From Tateyamaria sp. syn59 (GTDB lineage Bacteria > Pseudomonadota > Alphaproteobacteria > Rhodobacterales > Rhodobacteraceae), in contig NZ_VCBA01000011.1 of the NCBI RefSeq assembly GCF_007995245.1, forward strand, positions 53,761 through 117,760: a stretch of DNA of 64,000 bases. The letters are read 5' to 3'. Below are positions 60,731-64,000 of this stretch, one piece after another. Below the pieces are notes generated by a model. It made no database searches. It saw only the letters and a list, made by a program, of their open reading frames with translations, and was not told where the DNA came from. The translations under genes and the position numbers were made by a program. How positions within the stretch are numbered: position 1 is the stretch's first letter; every line of letters begins with the position of its first letter.

Positions 60731-63700
60731 ATGACCAAAGCGACGGTAGGCAGAGGACCACAGGACACTTCCAAGCTTGACGGTGGCGTCAAATTTTCAC
60801 CAAAAGACAGGGTACACCAAGACAGCTATGGTTTGCGCAATTGTGAGCTTGAGTTTCAAGATGGATGGCCAATCATCCTATGGAATGATGTAGTCTTAAA
60901 TCTTCTTGGCACCTTTGAACCGTTAAGTGTTCAATCCGTTGACCTAATTAGCTCGAACGATTTTCTTCAGGCCGGTTTTAGTGATGTTCCGGAAGCGGAA
61001 TCTGTCGTTGAAATGGATATGCTCTATACCAGTATGGATTTTGCGTTCTTGACAGCCTCCGATAACTCGTTTCAATCGACAAATGAGCAAGTTTCGCAAG
61101 CCTCGTTCGAATTTGCAGATAGCCCAGGGGCCTCACGATCACTTGCCGACGAGGCTACAGACGCGCCCCAATACTTAATTGGAAACATGGCAGCCACAGA
61201 CACTGCCGCTACATATGGTTCAAACCTGCACATATCGGCGACGACTACAGTAAGGTCCCTAAGTACATCGGCCGTGGATGGTACAAGTGAGCCTCAAGAT
61301 ATCAACGGTGGAGTCGAAAAAAGTGTTTTCGATCTTAGTCCAGCCGAGGACACTACGGTTGTTTCTAGGCGAGACATGTCCCTTCTGGAGATTAACGACT
61401 ACAACCTTCACGTATCTGAAAAACACTTTGGAGGAAACGTCCTTTACACGCGCAATACAGTCGACGGTACTCCATCTGATGATTTTCTCGATGCTGTGGA
61501 CTACTTGGATATTACTTATCAGCGTTATCCTGCCGGGCAACCAGATGTGGCATACATTGACGGTGTGATTGTAGACGGCTACTTGCCGGATAACTTGGTT
61601 AATTTTCTTACCGCTGCTAGAGAGCAAGGCTTCAAAGTTCTAGTCGTAACACCCACTCATGCCGCATACACAAACGCTGAAGACGTTGGACGTTTTGCGG
61701 AGTTGATTGCTCGAGATTTCGGTGACGTATTACATGCATTCGAAATTGGGAATGAATATTGGAATCACCAAACAGAAACATCCTATGGGCAGGTGGCGAA
61801 CGATTCAGTTCTCGCGATTGCAGATGCTCTCGACGGCCTTGGTGTTGACTATCCAATATGGGTTCAAATGGGAGACGCCGGTGGCTGGGAGAGCGAGTTT
61901 CACACACGAAATGATGACCGTGGTTGGCTGACCCGCACGATTGAGGCAAATAATACTGTTATAAAACAGATTTCAGACGAGGCGTTTAAAAAGATAGACG
62001 GTGTTGTTGAACACTTTTACCTTCGAGATGGTGGCGGCCAATTCATTCAAGTGGATAATCTCAATGACCAAATGATCTCGTTGGATTTTGCAATTTGGCA
62101 AAACTACCTGAACGAAGACGCAACTCTAAACATCACAGAATGGAACATCAGAACATCGAACCTCGACCAACTAGGTATCCGGGCGGCTTCGAGTCTCATC
62201 GCCCATTTCACGCATATTGTGGAGCTGGGTGCTGATGAAGCATATCTATGGCCACCTCATCTTAATACTTCCAGCGACCTCGCCGGGTCTGGAGAGGTCA
62301 TCGTAGATACAGAGACCGGTATTGTGATCAACAGCGTTGGCGGAGCTGTGTTCGACCTGATGTCGTCCAGCTTACCTGGATTGGAGTACCTTTCTTCAGC
62401 AACTTCCAGTTCATCTTCACGCGTGCTTCACCACCTGTATGGAAGTGATGAAAAGGTTGTTGTTTACCTATCGTCGCGCTCTGAATTTATCGAAGAAGTA
62501 TCATACTCTTTAGGAGGTCTTTTCGAAGGCTTTTCCCTGACATCGGCGATAAAGATCGGCTACGATCACTCCACGTCAGACGGGCGTCATTTCAACTACC
62601 GAACACGCTCGTGGGATGAGAGCAAAAAGATCACGGTAAACGGACAAGACTATGTCATCAACGAACATGACGTTAGAGCCTCTGTCGAAGTCCTAAACCA
62701 CACACAGGTTGAGGTTGACGGCAAATTCACGGTTGAACTCTTGCCGTATCAAGTCGTGGAGCTCGCGTTCACGCTGCCAAGCTACAACGAGATACTCGGA
62801 ACGGCTCAGATTGACGTTATTGAAGGGACATCATCCGATGATTTAGTTAACCTGTTTGGGGGTAATGATAGCGTCACAACAGGAGGAGGCGCAGACACGA
62901 TTTACGGAGGTAATGGCGCAGACTTCTTGAATTCCGGTAGCGGTTCCGACTCTGTTTTTGGCGGCAAAGGGAACGATTCACTGCGCGGTTGGGGCGGTAA
63001 CGACTCTCTTTATGGAGGTGATGGACATGACAATATCCAAGGATCATTCGGTAAAGACTCCTTGGAGGGAGGGTCAGGAGACGATTTTCTCGATGGCGGG
63101 CAGTGGCACGATACCCTCGACGGAGGCGACGGCAACGATACACTCATTGGTGGAGACGGCAACGACGTCCTACGAGGCGGCGATGGAAGAAATGAGCTGA
63201 ACGGGAATGCTGGAAATGACGTAATTTTTGTGACGTCAGGCGTGGATACAGTATTCGGTGGCAGCGGAGACGATACTCTTTCTCTTGCAGAATTCAATGA
63301 GGGCGTCACTATATGGACAAGACAAGAGATAGTTGAAACTGATCGGGGTAAAGTCGTTTTCTCCGGCGTCGAAAGTTTGGTAGGAACGTCACATGCAGAT
63401 CGATTTATAATTACTTCAAACAATATGGACCTTGATGGTGGCGAAGGCAATGACGTTTTTCAAATCATCGGTGGGGAGCGTTTGAGGGTTTCCAGTGGTT
63501 TCGGCAACGATTTAATTCATATCTATGGCGGCAGTCAAATCGAGATCCACGCTGGTGTCGGCGACGATACAATCATTTCTCATAATGCTGGCGGTGATTT
63601 CTGGGGTGGAGTGGGAGCTGACGAAATTACTTTGAGAAACGAAACAAGGGATCGCGTCTACTTTTCGAAAGACGATGGTGCCGATTCGGTTTTCGGCTTT

Positions 63701-63862
63701 AACAGCGCACAGGATGAGTTGATCATCGACGCAGCTTTGAGTTCTCAGGTAGACGTCACCGTCAAAGGGGATGGAACTGTCCTAGATTTTAGTGGCGGTG
63801 ATAAAATCGTGTTGTATGGGGTTTTTGACTTTTTGCAGTCTGAGGACTTAATCTTTGTTTGA
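60731..63862 (+). CDS. RTX-type secreted glycoside hydrolase (clan GH-A fold)
   Basis: A 1043-aa protein without a signal peptide. Residues about 230-560 form a TIM-barrel glycosidase of clan GH-A, with the acid/base Glu 342 in FEIGNEYWN and the nucleophile Glu 470 in NITEWN, 128 residues apart; GH39/GH51-type arabinosidases and xylosidases have this order. A beta-domain follows to about 695. Residues about 710-840 hold a dozen or more GGxGxDxhx-type repeats (GGNGADFLN, GGDGHDNIQ, GGDGNDTLI) and a further RTX-like part runs to the C-terminus, so it should bind calcium and leave the cell by a type I system. Codon use is more AT-rich than neighbouring genes, suggesting transfer. The N-terminal 220 residues match nothing I know. 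Confidence 0.82.
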   Translation: MTKATVGRGPQDTSKLDGGVKFSPKDRVHQDSYGLRNCELEFQDGWPIILWNDVVLNLLGTFEPLSVQSVDLISSNDFLQAGFSDVPEAESVVEMDMLYTSMDFAFLTASDNSFQSTNEQVSQASFEFADSPGASRSLADEATDAPQYLIGNMAATDTAATYGSNLHISATTTVRSLSTSAVDGTSEPQDINGGVEKSVFDLSPAEDTTVVSRRDMSLLEINDYNLHVSEKHFGGNVLYTRNTVDGTPSDDFLDAVDYLDITYQRYPAGQPDVAYIDGVIVDGYLPDNLVNFLTAAREQGFKVLVVTPTHAAYTNAEDVGRFAELIARDFGDVLHAFEIGNEYWNHQTETSYGQVANDSVLAIADALDGLGVDYPIWVQMGDAGGWESEFHTRNDDRGWLTRTIEANNTVIKQISDEAFKKIDGVVEHFYLRDGGGQFIQVDNLNDQMISLDFAIWQNYLNEDATLNITEWNIRTSNLDQLGIRAASSLIAHFTHIVELGADEAYLWPPHLNTSSDLAGSGEVIVDTETGIVINSVGGAVFDLMSSSLPGLEYLSSATSSSSSRVLHHLYGSDEKVVVYLSSRSEFIEEVSYSLGGLFEGFSLTSAIKIGYDHSTSDGRHFNYRTRSWDESKKITVNGQDYVINEHDVRASVEVLNHTQVEVDGKFTVELLPYQVVELAFTLPSYNEILGTAQIDVIEGTSSDDLVNLFGGNDSVTTGGGADTIYGGNGADFLNSGSGSDSVFGGKGNDSLRGWGGNDSLYGGDGHDNIQGSFGKDSLEGGSGDDFLDGGQWHDTLDGGDGNDTLIGGDGNDVLRGGDGRNELNGNAGNDVIFVTSGVDTVFGGSGDDTLSLAEFNEGVTIWTRQEIVETDRGKVVFSGVESLVGTSHADRFIITSNNMDLDGGEGNDVFQIIGGERLRVSSGFGNDLIHIYGGSQIEIHAGVGDDTIISHNAGGDFWGGVGADEITLRNETRDRVYFSKDDGADSVFGFNSAQDELIIDAALSSQVDVTVKGDGTVLDFSGGDKIVLYGVFDFLQSEDLIFV

Positions 63863-64000
63863 AAAACATCTGAAGTTAAGGCTCAAGACGCATAGCTGAT
63901 AGATTACTACAGCGGTTAGAGCGATTGCTGAGAGGAAGACTTGAGGAGGCCTGTCTTAGCGGGTCGCTATACGGTGCCCGTCTTCTAGGGTCAGGACCCA
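63863..64000. other. Window end, no gene recognised
   Basis: The last 138 bases after the RTX gene stop contain no supported feature. Confidence 0.5.

Noticed and set aside
1..64000. tRNA or rRNA genes
   Set aside because: I saw no cloverleaf-type sequence or rRNA segment while reading either strand; this was by eye, so a short RNA could be missed.

Overview
The window looks like a chromosomal or megaplasmid segment of a marine alphaproteobacterium of the Roseobacter group (Rhodobacterales). The reasons are high-GC genes with alphaproteobacterial codon use, TRAP and tripartite tricarboxylate transporters, a monooxygenase followed by a DUF2783 gene, a DUF1403/ScpB-like pair, Tat-exported molybdo-hydroxylase subunits and many LysR regulators. 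This is inference from gene content; no rRNA or tRNA gene is visible.

Layout. (1) 1-7.1 kb, + strand: the 3' end of a TRAP solute-binding protein, both TRAP permeases, a Tm-1-like ATP-binding protein, an unusual metallo-beta-lactamase-fold protein, an aromatic-type FAD monooxygenase and DUF2783, together a probable uptake and catabolic operon. (2) 7.2-19.4 kb: an eight-gene Mrp/Mbh-like cation antiporter operon (E-F-G-B-C plus three proton-channel-type subunits), a small membrane protein, an ECF sigma factor with its membrane anti-sigma factor, a DUF2333 gene, a DUF1127-like gene and an AI-2E-family permease. Four promoter-like sites with one pattern, GGGAT-N17-CGTW, stand before four of these transcription units. 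This suggests that the local ECF sigma factor controls the whole stress block, including the antiporter. (3) 19.6-28.4 kb: a catabolic operon for a four-carbon sugar acid (RraA-like, OtnC, OtnK, racemase-like and isopropylmalate-dehydrogenase-like proteins), divergent from a tctCBA transporter. A GntR regulator gene follows, and TTGCA/TGCAA boxes lie in both control regions. (4) 28.5-44.5 kb: small oxidoreductase and detoxification units, including LysR genes, DUF1330, a CmcJ-like oxidoreductase, a luciferase-like monooxygenase, an SDR, an MhqO/MhqD pair, pirin, an isochorismatase-like hydrolase, a YtcJ-like amidohydrolase, a GNAT protein, an MFS transporter with an extra C-terminal domain and a two-subunit molybdenum hydroxylase.

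(5) 44.8-52.4 kb: one 2520-codon gene encoding a TcA-type insecticidal toxin-complex subunit, with no TcB or TcC partner in the window. (6) 52.4-60.7 kb: a mosaic, low-density region with a DUF1403 gene interrupted by an in-frame TGA, an ScpB paralogue, a 5'-truncated AbiEii-type nucleotidyltransferase, an RND efflux pump with its adaptor, and an IS3-family transposase remnant. (7) 60.7-63.9 kb: an AT-richer gene for a probable type I-secreted clan GH-A glycoside hydrolase with an RTX calcium-binding domain. The most notable observations are the multi-promoter ECF/antiporter regulon, the orphan Tc toxin, and several enzymes with altered active-site residues.
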